From positions 1 through 7,339 of the forward strand of contig CBKZAG010000173.1 in the NCBI GenBank assembly GCA_966692625.1: DNA of 7,339 nucleotides, in the 5' to 3' direction. The position numbers and the translations under genes were made by a program. The notes under the pieces were generated by a model. It saw nothing but the letters and a program-made list of their open reading frames with translations. It searched no databases and was not told where the DNA came from. Every line of letters starts with the position of its first letter. Positions within the stretch are counted from its first letter, which is position 1. Positions 7,210-7,339 of this stretch are shown one piece after another. This stretch comes from CAMLOF01 sp966692625 (GTDB lineage Bacteria; Pseudomonadota; Gammaproteobacteria; Burkholderiales; Burkholderiaceae_C).

Positions 7210-7339
7210 ATGTCCTCCAGCCTGGCCACAGTCGCCTACCTCGGCGCAGCCATTCTCTTCATCCTCAGCCTGGGTGGCCTGTCCAACCCGGAAACGTCGC
7301 GACGGGGCCATCTCTACGGCATCATCGGCATGACGCTGG
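7210..7339 (+). CDS. pntB: NAD(P) transhydrogenase subunit beta (3' end beyond window)
   Basis: Only the first 43 codons are present, starting at the ATG at 7210. The residues closely follow the start of E. coli PntB: a first membrane segment (AYLGAAILFILSLGGLS), then the loop NPETSRRGHLYG and the start of the next hydrophobic segment (IIGMTL). The complete protein is normally about 460 residues, with several membrane segments followed by the NADP(H)-binding domain III; none of that domain is visible here. It lies 29 bases after the pntA stop and is certainly in the same operon. A purine-rich stretch at about 7191-7204 (AAAGAAAAGAGA) is the only candidate ribosome binding site. Confidence 0.95.
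   Translation, partial: MSSSLATVAYLGAAILFILSLGGLSNPETSRRGHLYGIIGMTL

Noticed and set aside
1..7339. Mobile elements, CRISPR arrays, tRNA or rRNA genes
   Set aside because: I saw no transposase, long inverted or direct repeats, regularly spaced repeats or RNA-gene-like segments in the window.

Overview
The window is GC-rich, densely coded and entirely plus-strand in its supported genes. The pntA gene encodes a fused, E. coli-type transhydrogenase alpha subunit (NAD-binding domain plus four membrane segments in one chain). This points to a Gram-negative proteobacterium, most likely beta- or gammaproteobacterial. The taxon is an inference and nothing here fixes the genus.

The left part (about 1-4719) looks like a catabolic gene set. 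It starts with a thiamine-diphosphate (ThDP) enzyme that resembles IolD and is cut off at its 5' end by the window edge. An NAD(P)-dependent aldehyde dehydrogenase of the succinate-semialdehyde / 2-oxoglutarate-semialdehyde type follows after 24 bases. An IlvD/Edd-family dehydratase follows after 86 bases; its metal- and cluster-binding residues match the sugar-acid (pentonate) dehydratases rather than leaving it a generic dihydroxy-acid dehydratase. Together the three could form a route in which a sugar acid is dehydrated to a 2-keto-3-deoxy acid, processed by the ThDP enzyme, and the resulting aldehyde oxidised. The substrate and exact reactions are not shown by the sequence. No transporter, regulator or second dehydratase of a Weimberg-type pathway is in view.

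The middle part (4720-5542) holds a small stand-alone protein with a tandem pair of CBS domains, preceded by a strong ribosome binding site and a possible weak promoter. A 233-base leader without a convincing gene follows.

The right part (5543-7339) is the start of the pntAB operon for the proton-translocating NAD(P) transhydrogenase. pntA is complete, and only the first 43 codons of pntB are present. This is a housekeeping redox-balancing function. Its position beside an aldehyde-dehydrogenase pathway may be coincidental.

There are no RNA genes, insertion sequences, CRISPR arrays or long repeats that I can support. No gene-free stretch exceeds 300 bases. The window looks like ordinary metabolic chromosome; its most interesting feature is the unusual combination of the three catabolic enzymes.
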